NCBI GenBank assembly: GCA_965230065.1
Contig: OZ245942.1
Coordinates: 7,254,001-7,318,000 of the forward strand
DNA from: G965230065 sp965230065
Lineage (GTDB): Bacteria; Bacteroidota; Bacteroidia; Cytophagales; Cyclobacteriaceae
DNA length: 64,000 nt
Direction of reading: 5' to 3'
The first letter of the stretch is position 1. Every line of letters starts with the position of its first letter. Made by a program: the position numbers and the translations under genes. Below the pieces are notes generated by a model that had not been told where the DNA came from, did no database searches, and saw only the letters and a list, made by a program, of their open reading frames with translations. Below are positions 26,531 to 35,974 of the stretch, one piece after another.

Positions 26531-29500
26531 ATGTCAGAAAAAAAAAACACCGCAAATAACAAACATAAATCAAATGCCCTTACCATCGTGGGCATTGGCG
26601 CATCGGCCGGAGGGTTAAATGCCCTCAAAACTTTTTTCAAGCACGTGCCGGAAGAAAGCGGCCTTGCTTTTGTGATCGTAGTACACCTCTCACCCGACCA
26701 CGAAAGCCACCTGGCCGACCTGCTACAGCCTCATGTAAACATGCCGGTACAACAGGTAACCCAAACCATGGCCCTGGAACCCAACCATGTGTATGTGATT
26801 CCCCCGGGCTGCAACCTCAATACCATTGATACCCACCTCCGCCTTTCCGACCTGGAAGAAAGGCGCAGGGAACGGGCACCGATTGATCACTTTTTCCGCA
26901 CCCTGGCCAAAACCCACGACGGGCATGCCGTAGGCGTTATCCTTACCGGCACCGGGTCTGATGGCACGTTGGGCATTAAGGAAATTAAAGGGCAGGGCGG
27001 GCTTACCATTGTGCAAGACCCCAACGAGGCTGAATATGACGGCATGCCCCAAAGCGCCCTCACCACAGGTATGGTAGATATTGCCCTTCCCCTGGAAAAA
27101 ATTCCCAAATATATCCTCCGCTTTGCCAATACCGAACCGCAGTTGGTGCTGCCAGAGGAAGGGGAAGATTTGGAAGAAAACCACCGCCAACTGCTCCAAA
27201 AGATATTTACACAAATCCGTTCCCTCACCGGCCGCGACTTCAGCCGCTACAAGCGGTCTACCATCATGCGCCGCATACAACGCCGCATGCAAATTGCCCA
27301 GATAGAACAACTGGAAAGCTACCTGGATTTGCTCAGGGATAGCCCCGAAGAAATAAAAATCCTCTCAGATGAATTTCTGATTACCGTAACCAGTTTTTTC
27401 CGCGACAGGGAAGTGTTTGAGCAGCTTGCCCAAGAGATAATCCCTTCTTTATTCGAAGAAAAAGCCCCGGATGAGAGTATTCGGGTGTGGTCGGTAGGCT
27501 GTGCTACCGGGGAAGAGGCCTACTCCCTGGCCATGCTGCTGCTAGAAGAAGCCGGGCAGCAGGAAGCCCCACCTGAATTGCAGGTATTTGCCAGCGACCT
27601 GCACGAACACTCCCTGCAAAAAGCCCGGGATGGTTTTTATCCCGGCGATATTGAAACCGACGTAAGTGCCGAACGCCTAAAGCGGTTTTTTGTAAAAGAA
27701 GACGGGGGCTATCGCATCCGCAAAGAGGTACGCGAAATGGTGGTATTTGCCCCCCACAACCTCCTGGCCGACCCTCCTTTTTCCCGCATCGACCTTATCC
27801 TTTGCCGCAACCTGCTCATTTACCTCCAACGGGATGTGCAACGGGATGTGATTGAAATTTTTCATTATGCCCTCAAGCCCGAAGGTTTTCTGCTGCTGGG
27901 CACTTCCGAGACCCTGGAAAGTGCCGAGCTGTTCCATACCGAGAACAAGATGCACTGCCTTTTCCGTAAACGAAATGTGCAGGCACCCGAGCCACGCCTG
28001 CCTGTTTTTCCGCTTACGCAATCACGGCTGCAGGCCCGGGAAGAAACAGACACACAAAAGGAAGATACCCCCATTGCCTACGGAGCACTGCACCAGCGCC
28101 TTGTAGAGCGGTATGCCCCACCCAGCCTGCTGGTAAGCCCCGATTATAAAGTGGTTCATCTTTCAGAACATGTAGGGAGGTACCTGGCACATCCCGGTGG
28201 GGAATTTACCGCCAATATTTTTAAGCTGGTACGGGAAGAGTTTCGCATAGAATTGCGGGCAGCCCTGCACGCCGCTAAAGAAAACAGCGCCTCCGTTCAT
28301 ACGAAACCCATTCCTTTTCAGGTAGAGGGACAATCCAGGTGGGTGGTACTTTCGGTATTTCCTGCTGAAGATAAACTCCAAAAAGGGTTTTCTGTGGTGA
28401 TTTTTGATGAACAGGAAAAGATGCTGCCTCCCGATGCCATTGTGGAAGCCACGGACGATACCCTCAGGCATGATACCACCGTTCAGCAGTTGCAGGCTGA
28501 ACTAGACCGCACCAAGCAGCAGTTGCAGGCTGTGATAGAAGAGTATGAAACCAGCCAGGAGGAGATGAAAGCCTCTAACGAAGAAATGCAGTCTACCAAC
28601 GAAGAATTGCGCTCTACCCTGGAAGAACTGGAAACCAGCAAAGAAGAACTGCAAAGCATGAACGAGGAGCTCACCACCCTGAACCAGGAAAACCGCCATA
28701 AGGTAGAAGAACTCAGCCAGCTTTCGGGTGACCTCCAAAACCTCCTGACCGCTACCGACATTGCCACCCTCTTTCTTGACCGCCATTTTCGTATCCTCCG
28801 CTTCACACCCCAGGTGAGCGATATTTTTAACATACGCATGGCCGACCGCGGCCGCCCCCTTTCAGACTATACCCACCGCCTCGGTTACGACGAGCTACTG
28901 AACGATGTAAAGCAGGTGCTGAACAAACTCATCCCCATAGAGCGGGAAGTACAGGACGAAGAAGGACGTTGGTACCTCACCCGGGTGCTTCCCTACCGCA
29001 GTACCGAAGACCGCATAGAAGGCGTAGTGATTACCTTTATAGATATTAGCAAGCGCATAGAGACAGAAAAGAGCATGCGCGAAAATGAGGCGCTTTACCG
29101 TGCCCTTGCCTCACACCTGCCCGGAGGGGCTGTTTTTGTCGTAAATAAGGAACTGCGTTACTTATTAGCCGAAGGTGAAGCACTTACAGCGGGTGGGGCA
29201 AAGCCGGCAGATTTTGAGGGAAAGACGCTTACAGAAGCCCTGGGCAAGCAGGCTGCCAATAAGTATGAGCCTTTGTACAGGCAGGCATTGCAAGGAAAAC
29301 CCTTCCAATGGGAACACAAGGACCAGGAACGCTACTTTATATCACATGGGGTACCCCTCCGCGATGCTTCCGGCAAAGTGTATGCGGCACTTTCTGTTTC
29401 TTACGACCTTACAAAACAAAAGCAAACCGAAGAAGCCTTGCGACAGAGTAAAGAAAGGTACCAGACCCTCTTTAAATCTATGGATGAGAGGTTTTGTGTC

Positions 29501-31819
29501 ATAGAGATGCTGTACGATGATGACAACAATCCCGTTGACTATCGATTTATTGAAACAAACCCTGCATTTGAAAAGCATACCGGGCTGGTAAATGCAGTCG
29601 GAAAAACAGTCCTGGAGCTTGTTCCGGGATTGGAAGACCACTGGATTGAGACCTACGGAAAAGTGGCAATCACCGGGGAAACAGAGCGTTTTATTGAAGA
29701 ATCACCTAAAATGGAGCGTTGGTTTGAAGTAGCAGCTTCACGGATTGGAGGGGAAGAAAGCATACGGGTAGGCTTGTTATTTACCGATATTACCGAACGA
29801 AAGCAGGCTGAAGAAGCCCTGCTCCAAAGCGAGGAACACCTCCGCCTTATCATGGAAAGTGCGACAGATTATGCCATCTTTACGCTCGATATGAGTGGAA
29901 AAGTGACAAGCTGGAATAATGGGGCAGAACACATTTTTGGATACCTGAAAGAAGATATTGTGGGACAAGCCTATGATGTTTTTCGTGCCAAAGAAAATAA
30001 ATCTCCCTCTATTAAAACAAAAATGCAAATAGCAAAAGAAAAAGGACGTGCAGAGAGCGAGGGATGGTACTTACGCAAGAATGGAAATCGCTTTTGGGGA
30101 AATGGCACACTGATGCCATTACTTGGAAAAGGCAGTGAGTTGCAAGGGTTTCTGAAAATTCTGACAGATAATTCAGAACAAAGGCAGATGGAAGAAGTGC
30201 TCAGGAAGGCTAAAAATGAAGCAGAAAAAGCAGCCAAGGCCAAGGAAGACTTCCTGGCCCACATGAGCCACGAGATCCGTACGCCCCTCTCAGCAATTTC
30301 AGGGCTTACGTCACTGCTTTTGGAACAAAAACCCAAACGCTCACAACTGGATAACCTCCAAACCCTGAAATTTTCTGCCGATAACCTCAGAATGCTCATC
30401 AACGACATCCTGGACTTTAGCAAAATACAGGCCGGCAAGCTTGAAGAAGAAGAACATGAGGTAAACCTCGATTTACTACTACAAAGTTTACAAAAAGCCC
30501 ACGAGCCCAGGGCCAAAGAACAAGGCAATACCTTGGAGTTTCAGGTAGATGAGAAAATTCCCGAAGTGGTATATACCGACCAGCTTAAACTTTCGCAAAT
30601 ACTGAACAACCTGATAAGCAATGCCATCAAATTTACCAAAAAAGGGAAAATACAGGTAGAAGCTACCCTCAACCGTAAAAAAGGCAAAAAGCATTGGATA
30701 GATTTTTCTGTACGTGATGCCGGGGTGGGCATTCCCGAAGAGAAACAAGCTAAAATCTTTGAAGCCTTCACCCAGGCTGATAACTCTACCGTACGCTCCT
30801 ACGAGGGTACCGGATTGGGTTTGTCCATCACCAAACTCTTGCTGGAACACATGGGTAGCAAAATTAAAGTGGAGAGTAAACCCGGCGAAGGCTCCCATTT
30901 CTATTTTACCCTGCCTGTAAAAGAAGGAAAAGCAACTGCCCCTCCCTCCCCTGAAACATCCCTTTCAGGACAAGCGCAGACCAGGCTAAAGCAAACCAAA
31001 CTTTTGCTGGTAGAAGATATGGACATCAACCGGAAAATCATCATGCAGTTTTTGAATGATTGGTGGCAACTCCAGCCCGATGAAGCCCGCAATGGGCAGG
31101 AAGCCATAGAAAAAGCCAAAAAAAACAAGTATGACCTTATTTTGATGGATGTGCGCATGCCCAAAATGGATGGGTACGAGGCAGCCAAAAAAATCAGAAG
31201 TTTGCCCGGTTCGCATTATGCGAAAATTCCTATCATTGCCCTCACAGCAGATACGACTCAGGAGCTTAACAAGCATAAAGAAGCTTCCTATTTTACCGAT
31301 GTGCTCACCAAGCCTTTTGAGTCGCATCAGCTTCAGGAGAAAATCATCTGTTATGCGTCGCCCACAAAGCAGGGGCCAAAGAAAAAGCCTGCGCCCAGGC
31401 AAAAGCAAGCCAAAAACAACAAGGGGACCAACACACATGCGGGAAAAAGGAACGAAAAAAATAACACGGCTTTTGCATTAAACACCCGCAAGCTGGAAAA
31501 GTTCCTGGAGAATGACAGAGAGAAAATCAGGGAGTTTTTACAAATGTCTGTAAAAAACATAACAGAATTTCAACAATCATTCGCTACGGCAATGGATGAG
31601 CAGGATGCCAAAAAGCTGGATACTTTGCATCACAAGAAAAAAATGCTTGCCGACATGCTGGGTTTGCAACCCCTGGAAAAATTAGTGGAACAAAGCCGCA
31701 CCTTGGTTCAAAAAAACACTTCCCAAACCCAAATAAATAAAACACAACAAAAAGTAGAAACAATGGTAACCTCCATCTTAAATGCCCTGAAAGCCCGCCT
31801 CAATGAAATGGAAAAATAA
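26531..31819 (+). CDS. CheB-CheR-PAS-histidine kinase-receiver-HPt fusion
   Basis: The 1762-residue protein joins chemotaxis and kinase modules. The CheB methylesterase-like domain (about 15-205) has GIGASAGG with S25, H52 and an Asp in GTGSDGT. The CheR-like methyltransferase domain (about 215-485) has VWSVGCATGEEAYSLAM (about 318-334) and LILCRNLLIYL. A long coiled coil spans about 645-745. Three or more PAS domains cover about 750-1225. The HisKA domain has H1247 (HMSHEIRTPLS), and a HATPase domain follows. The receiver has D1540 (DLILMDVRMPKMDG). A C-terminal HPt-like helix has H1701 in HKKKMLADMLG. All catalytic residues appear kept, so methyl-transfer, methylester-removal and phosphorelay functions are possible. 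No membrane span is seen. Confidence 0.93.
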   Translation: MSEKKNTANNKHKSNALTIVGIGASAGGLNALKTFFKHVPEESGLAFVIVVHLSPDHESHLADLLQPHVNMPVQQVTQTMALEPNHVYVIPPGCNLNTIDTHLRLSDLEERRRERAPIDHFFRTLAKTHDGHAVGVILTGTGSDGTLGIKEIKGQGGLTIVQDPNEAEYDGMPQSALTTGMVDIALPLEKIPKYILRFANTEPQLVLPEEGEDLEENHRQLLQKIFTQIRSLTGRDFSRYKRSTIMRRIQRRMQIAQIEQLESYLDLLRDSPEEIKILSDEFLITVTSFFRDREVFEQLAQEIIPSLFEEKAPDESIRVWSVGCATGEEAYSLAMLLLEEAGQQEAPPELQVFASDLHEHSLQKARDGFYPGDIETDVSAERLKRFFVKEDGGYRIRKEVREMVVFAPHNLLADPPFSRIDLILCRNLLIYLQRDVQRDVIEIFHYALKPEGFLLLGTSETLESAELFHTENKMHCLFRKRNVQAPEPRLPVFPLTQSRLQAREETDTQKEDTPIAYGALHQRLVERYAPPSLLVSPDYKVVHLSEHVGRYLAHPGGEFTANIFKLVREEFRIELRAALHAAKENSASVHTKPIPFQVEGQSRWVVLSVFPAEDKLQKGFSVVIFDEQEKMLPPDAIVEATDDTLRHDTTVQQLQAELDRTKQQLQAVIEEYETSQEEMKASNEEMQSTNEELRSTLEELETSKEELQSMNEELTTLNQENRHKVEELSQLSGDLQNLLTATDIATLFLDRHFRILRFTPQVSDIFNIRMADRGRPLSDYTHRLGYDELLNDVKQVLNKLIPIEREVQDEEGRWYLTRVLPYRSTEDRIEGVVITFIDISKRIETEKSMRENEALYRALASHLPGGAVFVVNKELRYLLAEGEALTAGGAKPADFEGKTLTEALGKQAANKYEPLYRQALQGKPFQWEHKDQERYFISHGVPLRDASGKVYAALSVSYDLTKQKQTEEALRQSKERYQTLFKSMDERFCVIEMLYDDDNNPVDYRFIETNPAFEKHTGLVNAVGKTVLELVPGLEDHWIETYGKVAITGETERFIEESPKMERWFEVAASRIGGEESIRVGLLFTDITERKQAEEALLQSEEHLRLIMESATDYAIFTLDMSGKVTSWNNGAEHIFGYLKEDIVGQAYDVFRAKENKSPSIKTKMQIAKEKGRAESEGWYLRKNGNRFWGNGTLMPLLGKGSELQGFLKILTDNSEQRQMEEVLRKAKNEAEKAAKAKEDFLAHMSHEIRTPLSAISGLTSLLLEQKPKRSQLDNLQTLKFSADNLRMLINDILDFSKIQAGKLEEEEHEVNLDLLLQSLQKAHEPRAKEQGNTLEFQVDEKIPEVVYTDQLKLSQILNNLISNAIKFTKKGKIQVEATLNRKKGKKHWIDFSVRDAGVGIPEEKQAKIFEAFTQADNSTVRSYEGTGLGLSITKLLLEHMGSKIKVESKPGEGSHFYFTLPVKEGKATAPPSPETSLSGQAQTRLKQTKLLLVEDMDINRKIIMQFLNDWWQLQPDEARNGQEAIEKAKKNKYDLILMDVRMPKMDGYEAAKKIRSLPGSHYAKIPIIALTADTTQELNKHKEASYFTDVLTKPFESHQLQEKIICYASPTKQGPKKKPAPRQKQAKNNKGTNTHAGKRNEKNNTAFALNTRKLEKFLENDREKIREFLQMSVKNITEFQQSFATAMDEQDAKKLDTLHHKKKMLADMLGLQPLEKLVEQSRTLVQKNTSQTQINKTQQKVETMVTSILNALKARLNEMEK

Positions 31820-31965
31820 AAAAACACCCTCCCCGGACGAGCGCAGCGAGTTCCGGGGCCTCTCCCCCGTAACGAAAAAAAGCTCCATAAACCCTTTATA
31901 CGTAATAGAAGGAGATGCCGGAACCCGCCGGGCGCCGGGCGCTGCGCTCGTCCGGCAAGTCCGGC
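31820..31965. repeat. Double-hairpin element (copy C)
   Basis: CCCCGGA/TCCGGGG at 31831-31858 is followed by TGCCGGA...TCCGGCA at 31916-31957. The second hairpin carries an extra GCCGGGCGCCGGGCG insert in its loop. The element fills the space between the convergent CheB/CheR fusion gene and the T9SS gene and may serve as terminator for both. Confidence 0.85.
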
Positions 31966-32733
31966 TTACAACACAATGATCTTCTCCTGATGCCGGTATC
32001 CTTTGGCCTGTAAATCAATGAAATAAATACCATTGCTTATATCGCGGGTATCTATTTCCAGTATCCCCTTATCATGGATCACATCCACCTGGTATTTTTT
32101 CACTTCATTCCCAAGAACACTGTATAGGCTGATGGTCAAGGCGTGTATATTCGGTAAGTGATAGCTAATCTTAAGCTGTCCGAAGGTAGCAGGATTAGGA
32201 TATACCAGAAAAGCCTTTCCCTCATCGGGCACCGGTTCGGCTACTCCCAGCAGCATCTTGAATTCTGCATAATCCATTTGTTTTCTATCCGTTGTGATAT
32301 TGCCCGTTACCTGATGATGGCCCACTTGTAAAAAATGTGTGCCACAAACCGATAAAACGTAATGTCCATCCTTCTCCAAATTATCGGGATGTTCAGGTGC
32401 GGAAATGCTATTGCCCATTTTATCGGTTCTGTACAGGGCCAGAATCAGTTCTTCCCCCTTCTTAAAACCTGATGTATACACACGGCACAAAGCCCCGTTG
32501 TCGCCCCACACGGTAATTTCAGATTGGGATGCTTCCCCTTGCAAAACCTCGCTCACTCTGAACTTCATGCCGTAATAATAATCGGAAGTTTTAACACCTC
32601 GCACGATTAAATCGGGGGGATAATCTGCATCAGTTACCACAGTGATAAAGTCCCGCCCTCCTATGCAACTGCAGGCGTCGGCCACTTGTACAGCGCACAT
32701 CCAGAAAATAAAAACAGGTAGTATATGCTTCAT
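31966..32733 (-). CDS. Secreted T9SS protein with TIMP/NTR-like domain
   Basis: The 255-residue protein has a signal peptide ending before DACSCIGG. The mature start with Cys-Ser-Cys, followed by a strand pattern (DLIVRGVKTSDYYYGMKFRVSEVLQGE, ITVWGDNGALCRVYTSGFKKGEELILALY, YVLSVCGTHFL), fits the netrin/TIMP-like OB fold, with Cys pairs likely forming disulfides. The C-terminal 75 residues are a type A sorting domain (VYPNPATFGQLKISY, ISLYSVLGNEVKKY, GIYFIDLQAKGYRHQEKIIVL). It should be exported to the surface. TIMP-like bacterial proteins have no settled role. It is divergent from tex. Confidence 0.78.
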   Translation of the reverse strand: MKHILPVFIFWMCAVQVADACSCIGGRDFITVVTDADYPPDLIVRGVKTSDYYYGMKFRVSEVLQGEASQSEITVWGDNGALCRVYTSGFKKGEELILALYRTDKMGNSISAPEHPDNLEKDGHYVLSVCGTHFLQVGHHQVTGNITTDRKQMDYAEFKMLLGVAEPVPDEGKAFLVYPNPATFGQLKISYHLPNIHALTISLYSVLGNEVKKYQVDVIHDKGILEIDTRDISNGIYFIDLQAKGYRHQEKIIVL

Positions 32734-32838
32734 GGTTTATTCATGGATTTTGTGTATTTCACTTGATTACAAGACACAACAAACCCTCAAATAGTTGGGA
32801 AGGTGAACTAAAAAAACATTTTTTCATCCGCTTCCTTC

Positions 32839-32868
32839 TTGCCAAAGCTCTCCCATTACCTATTTTTG
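32839..32868 (+). promoter_or_regulatory. Predicted sigma-A promoter of tex
   Basis: TTG at 32839-32841 and TATTTTTG at 32861-32868 are 19 bp apart and match the Bacteroidota -33/-7 pattern (TTG, TAnnTTTG). Transcription would start near 32872-32875, about 100 bp before the tex ATG and just ahead of the 17-bp hairpin. Confidence 0.5.
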
Positions 32869-32880
32869 CGATGAGATACA

Positions 32881-32928
32881 AAGACCGGAGACCGAAGTCA
32901 TCTTCTCCCGTCTTCGGTCTCCGGTCTT
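32881..32928 (+). promoter_or_regulatory. Hairpin in the presumed tex leader
   Basis: AAGACCGGAGACCGAAG (32881-32897) pairs perfectly over 17 bp with CTTCGGTCTCCGGTCTT (32912-32928), loop of 14 nt. CCGTCTTTT follows. It lies between divergent genes, so it is not an end-of-gene terminator for either. If the promoter at 32839-32868 is right, the hairpin forms near the 5' end of the tex transcript and could be an attenuator or a stability element. Confidence 0.5.
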
Positions 32929-32976
32929 CCGTCTTTTAACTAAAAACAAAAAACTAACAACAATAAACCACTCCCC

Positions 32977-35262
32977 ATGTCCCATTTTTCAACCATCGCC
33001 CAGGAGTTGGGTATCCGCGAAGCACAGGTAAGTGCTACCATACAACTTTTAGATGAGGGCGGCACTGTCCCTTTTATTTCCCGTTACCGAAAAGAAATGA
33101 CCGGCAGCCTGGATGAAGTGCAAATTACCGGTGTTAGGGATCGCATTGTACAACTGCGGGAGCTGGACAAACGCAGGGAAACCATCCTCACGACCATAGA
33201 AGAGCAGGGCAAATTGACCGATACCCTTCGCAAGCAAATTGAAGCTGCCGAAACCATGGCCGTGCTGGAAGATTTGTACCTTCCTTACCGCCCCAAACGG
33301 CGCACCAAGGCCACCGTGGCCAAAGAAAAAGGACTGGAGCCTTTGGCACAGCGTATTTTTGAGCAGGAAAGCTTTGATGTAACAGCAGAAGCTGAAAAAT
33401 ACATTGATGCTGAAAAGGAAGTAAATTCTGCCGAAGAAGCCTTGCAGGGAGCACGCGATATTATTGCCGAATGGGTGAACGAAGACCAGGAAGTGCGGGC
33501 TAAAGTGCGGGAGTTGTTCCAGAAAGCAGGCATCATTGTTTCCAGGGTTATTAAGGGAAAAGAAGAAGAAGGACAGAAATACCGCGACTACTTTGAGTGG
33601 GAAGAACCCGTAGCCAAAGTGCCCTCGCACCGCATGCTGGCCATGCGCAGGGGCGAAAAAGAAATGATCCTCTCCCTGGACATAACCCCTCCGGAAGAAG
33701 ATGCTTTGCAGCTCATGGAAAGTATTGTGATTACGGGTAGTAACGAAGCGAGTGAACATGTACAAACAGCCCTGAAAGACGGGTACAAACGCCTGCTGAA
33801 ACCTTCTATTGAAACCGACATCCGCCTGGGTTCCAAGAAAAGCGCTGATGAGGAGGCTATTCGGGTATTTGCCGAAAACCTCAGGCAGTTGTTGTTATCC
33901 GCCCCATTGGGACAAAAAGCCGTACTGGGCATTGACCCGGGCTTCCGTACCGGTTGTAAAGTGGTTTGCCTTGACAAGCAGGGCAAGTTGTTGTACCACG
34001 ATGCCATTTTCCCGAATGAGCCCCAAAAAAGGCAGGCAGAAGCCGGCTCCATCATCATGGCATTGTGCGAAAAATATGGCATTGAAGCCATCGCCATTGG
34101 CAACGGAACCGCCAGCCGGGAAACTGAAAGTTTTGTCAAAAGCCTGGGTTTGCCCTCTTCTATTACCGTGGTAGTGGTGAGTGAAAGCGGGGCTTCGGTA
34201 TACTCAGCCTCCGAGGTTGCCCGTGATGAGTTTCCCGACAAAGATGTAACTGTGCGGGGCGCCGTTTCTATTGGTCGCCGCCTGATGGATCCCCTGGCCG
34301 AACTGGTAAAGATTGACCCGAAATCCATAGGCGTGGGGCAGTACCAGCACGATGTAGACCAAAATGCCCTGAAACACAGCCTGGACGACACTGTGATGAG
34401 TTGTGTAAATAAAGTAGGCGTTGAGTTGAATACAGCGAGCAAACAATTATTAACCTACGTATCGGGATTAGGCCCGGCCCTGGCCAAAAGTATTGTAGAT
34501 TACCGGAATGAAAAAGGGGCTTTTTCTGACAGGAACAGCCTGAAAAATGTGCCCCGCCTGGGCGATAAAGCTTTTGAACAGGCTGCCGGGTTCTTACGCA
34601 TTGGTGATGCCAAAAATATCCTGGACAGCAGTGCCGTACACCCCGAACGGTACGATACCGTGCAGCAAATGGCAAAAGACCTGGGCTGTACGGTAGAAGA
34701 CCTGGTGCGGGATGCCAACCTGCGCAAGCAAATTGACCTGAAAAAATATGTAACCGATGAAGTGGGCCTGCCTACCCTTACCGATATTCTGGAAGAACTA
34801 TCCAAACCCGGGCGTGACCCCCGCGAGAAGTTCGAAGCATTCCAGTTTATGGAAGGAGTGAACGAAATGAAAGATTTACAGACAGGCATGAAGCTGCCGG
34901 GAATTGTGACCAATATTACGAACTTCGGTGCTTTTGTAGACATTGGTGTGCATCAGGATGGGTTGGTACACGTCAGCCATTTATCAGACCGCTTTGTGAG
35001 CGACCCGGCCACCGTAGTGAAAGTTCACCAACAGGTGCAGGTAACCGTAATGGATGTGGATATTCCCCGCAAGCGCATCAGTTTGTCTATGAAAAGCGAC
35101 CCATTTGCAGAAGCACCCCAGAAAAAAACTGAAAGAAAGCCTCCCAAAAAACAAGGGAATTATAAGAAAAAACAATCAGGCCAGCGCAAATCTTCACAAA
35201 CACCTGAAGGTGACCTGCAAACAAAGCTGAATATGCTGAAAAATAAGTTTGGGAAAGGGTGA
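32977..35262 (+). CDS. tex: Tex family RNA-binding transcription accessory protein
   Basis: The 761-residue protein has the full Tex layout. It begins with an N-terminal helical domain (IAQELGIREAQVSATIQLLDEGGTVPFISRYRKEMTG). The YqgF-like domain has AVLGIDPGFRTGCKVVCLDKQGKL, followed by the helix-hairpin-helix part LLTYVSGLGPALAKSIVDYRNEKGAF. The S1 domain near 625-700 has GIVTNITNFGAFVDIGVHQDGLVHVSHLSDRFV. A basic tail follows. Tex binds nucleic acids and influences transcription and expression in many bacteria. The length is normal for the family. It is convergent with ndk. Confidence 0.95.
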   Translation: MSHFSTIAQELGIREAQVSATIQLLDEGGTVPFISRYRKEMTGSLDEVQITGVRDRIVQLRELDKRRETILTTIEEQGKLTDTLRKQIEAAETMAVLEDLYLPYRPKRRTKATVAKEKGLEPLAQRIFEQESFDVTAEAEKYIDAEKEVNSAEEALQGARDIIAEWVNEDQEVRAKVRELFQKAGIIVSRVIKGKEEEGQKYRDYFEWEEPVAKVPSHRMLAMRRGEKEMILSLDITPPEEDALQLMESIVITGSNEASEHVQTALKDGYKRLLKPSIETDIRLGSKKSADEEAIRVFAENLRQLLLSAPLGQKAVLGIDPGFRTGCKVVCLDKQGKLLYHDAIFPNEPQKRQAEAGSIIMALCEKYGIEAIAIGNGTASRETESFVKSLGLPSSITVVVVSESGASVYSASEVARDEFPDKDVTVRGAVSIGRRLMDPLAELVKIDPKSIGVGQYQHDVDQNALKHSLDDTVMSCVNKVGVELNTASKQLLTYVSGLGPALAKSIVDYRNEKGAFSDRNSLKNVPRLGDKAFEQAAGFLRIGDAKNILDSSAVHPERYDTVQQMAKDLGCTVEDLVRDANLRKQIDLKKYVTDEVGLPTLTDILEELSKPGRDPREKFEAFQFMEGVNEMKDLQTGMKLPGIVTNITNFGAFVDIGVHQDGLVHVSHLSDRFVSDPATVVKVHQQVQVTVMDVDIPRKRISLSMKSDPFAEAPQKKTERKPPKKQGNYKKKQSGQRKSSQTPEGDLQTKLNMLKNKFGKG

Positions 35263-35297
35263 TGTCAATGCACAATTAGCAATATGCAATTAACAAT

Positions 35298-35336
35298 AGA
35301 AGACTTCCGAGATTTTGAAAATTTCGGAAGTCTTCT
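35298..35336. terminator. Terminator between tex and ndk
   Basis: AGAAGACTTCCGA (35298-35310) and TCGGAAGTCTTCT (35324-35336) form a perfect 13-bp stem over an A/T-rich loop. It lies between the two convergent stop codons and can serve both. Confidence 0.8.
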
Positions 35337-35353
35337 GTCTGAATGGGTTATAT

Positions 35354-35773
35354 TTAGAAACGCTCTGTTTCTGAAAAGAAAAAGGCGCTTTCCTGTGCGG
35401 CCGTATCATCGGCATCGGAGCCGTGGATGGCATTGGCTTCAATGTTTGTGGCAAACAAATTCCGGATGGTTCCTTCTTCGGCTTTGGCCGGATCGGTAGC
35501 GCCAATGAGGTTGCGGAAGTCGGCAACGGCATTGTCTTTTTCCAAAACCATGGGATAAATAGGGCCGGATGACATATACGCACATAAATCCTGGTAAAAA
35601 GGCCTTTCTTTATGCACCGCGTAAAATTCCCCGGCACGTTCGGGTGTAAGCTTTGTCTTCTTTAGGGCTACAATCCTGAAACCAGCCTCTTCAATCATTT
35701 TTAAAATAGCCCCGGTGTTCCCGGCTTCTACAGCATCGGGCTTAATCATACTAAATGTGATAGTTCCTGCCAT
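35354..35773 (-). CDS. ndk: Nucleoside diphosphate kinase
   Basis: The 139-residue enzyme is complete. It balances NTP pools by phosphate transfer through a phosphohistidine. The active-site region is NAIHGSD with H117. Other family motifs are TFSMIKPDAV at the start, KERPFYQDL and GPIYPMVLEKDNAV. The ATG at 35773 gives MAGTITFSMIKPDAV; an in-frame TTG two codons earlier is less likely. The gene is single and convergent with tex. Confidence 0.97.
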   Translation of the reverse strand: MAGTITFSMIKPDAVEAGNTGAILKMIEEAGFRIVALKKTKLTPERAGEFYAVHKERPFYQDLCAYMSSGPIYPMVLEKDNAVADFRNLIGATDPAKAEEGTIRNLFATNIEANAIHGSDADDTAAQESAFFFSETERF

Positions 35774-35911
35774 TGTCAAGCGTAAATTTTACTTTTATGA
35801 GAATTTAATTGAACTAAAAATATCTTGCCGCAAAGCTAATGATTATTCCACACTAATTGACTGATAAGTTTTAAAATACCATAGCCTATACAAAACAACA
35901 CCCGATTTTTG

Positions 35912-35943
35912 TTGTAGTAACACAATAACTTCATATATATTTG
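35912..35943 (+). promoter_or_regulatory. Predicted sigma-A promoter of the lipoprotein gene
   Basis: TTG at 35912-35914 and TATATTTG at 35936-35943 are 21 bp apart and match the TTG/TAnnTTTG pattern of Bacteroidota housekeeping promoters. The start codon lies 31 bp downstream. Confidence 0.45.
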
Positions 35944-35974
35944 CCCATATTTAACCCTTCAACCCGAAACAAAA

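Noticed and set aside
26187..26618. Forward frame with Leu-Tyr repeats
   Set aside because: It is a translation of the TACCTT array and the element copies; it overlaps the start of the real kinase gene in another frame and has no domain.
33588..34442. 284-residue minus-strand frame inside tex
   Set aside because: It is a shadow frame of tex, rich in Ser and Arg, with no conserved motif.
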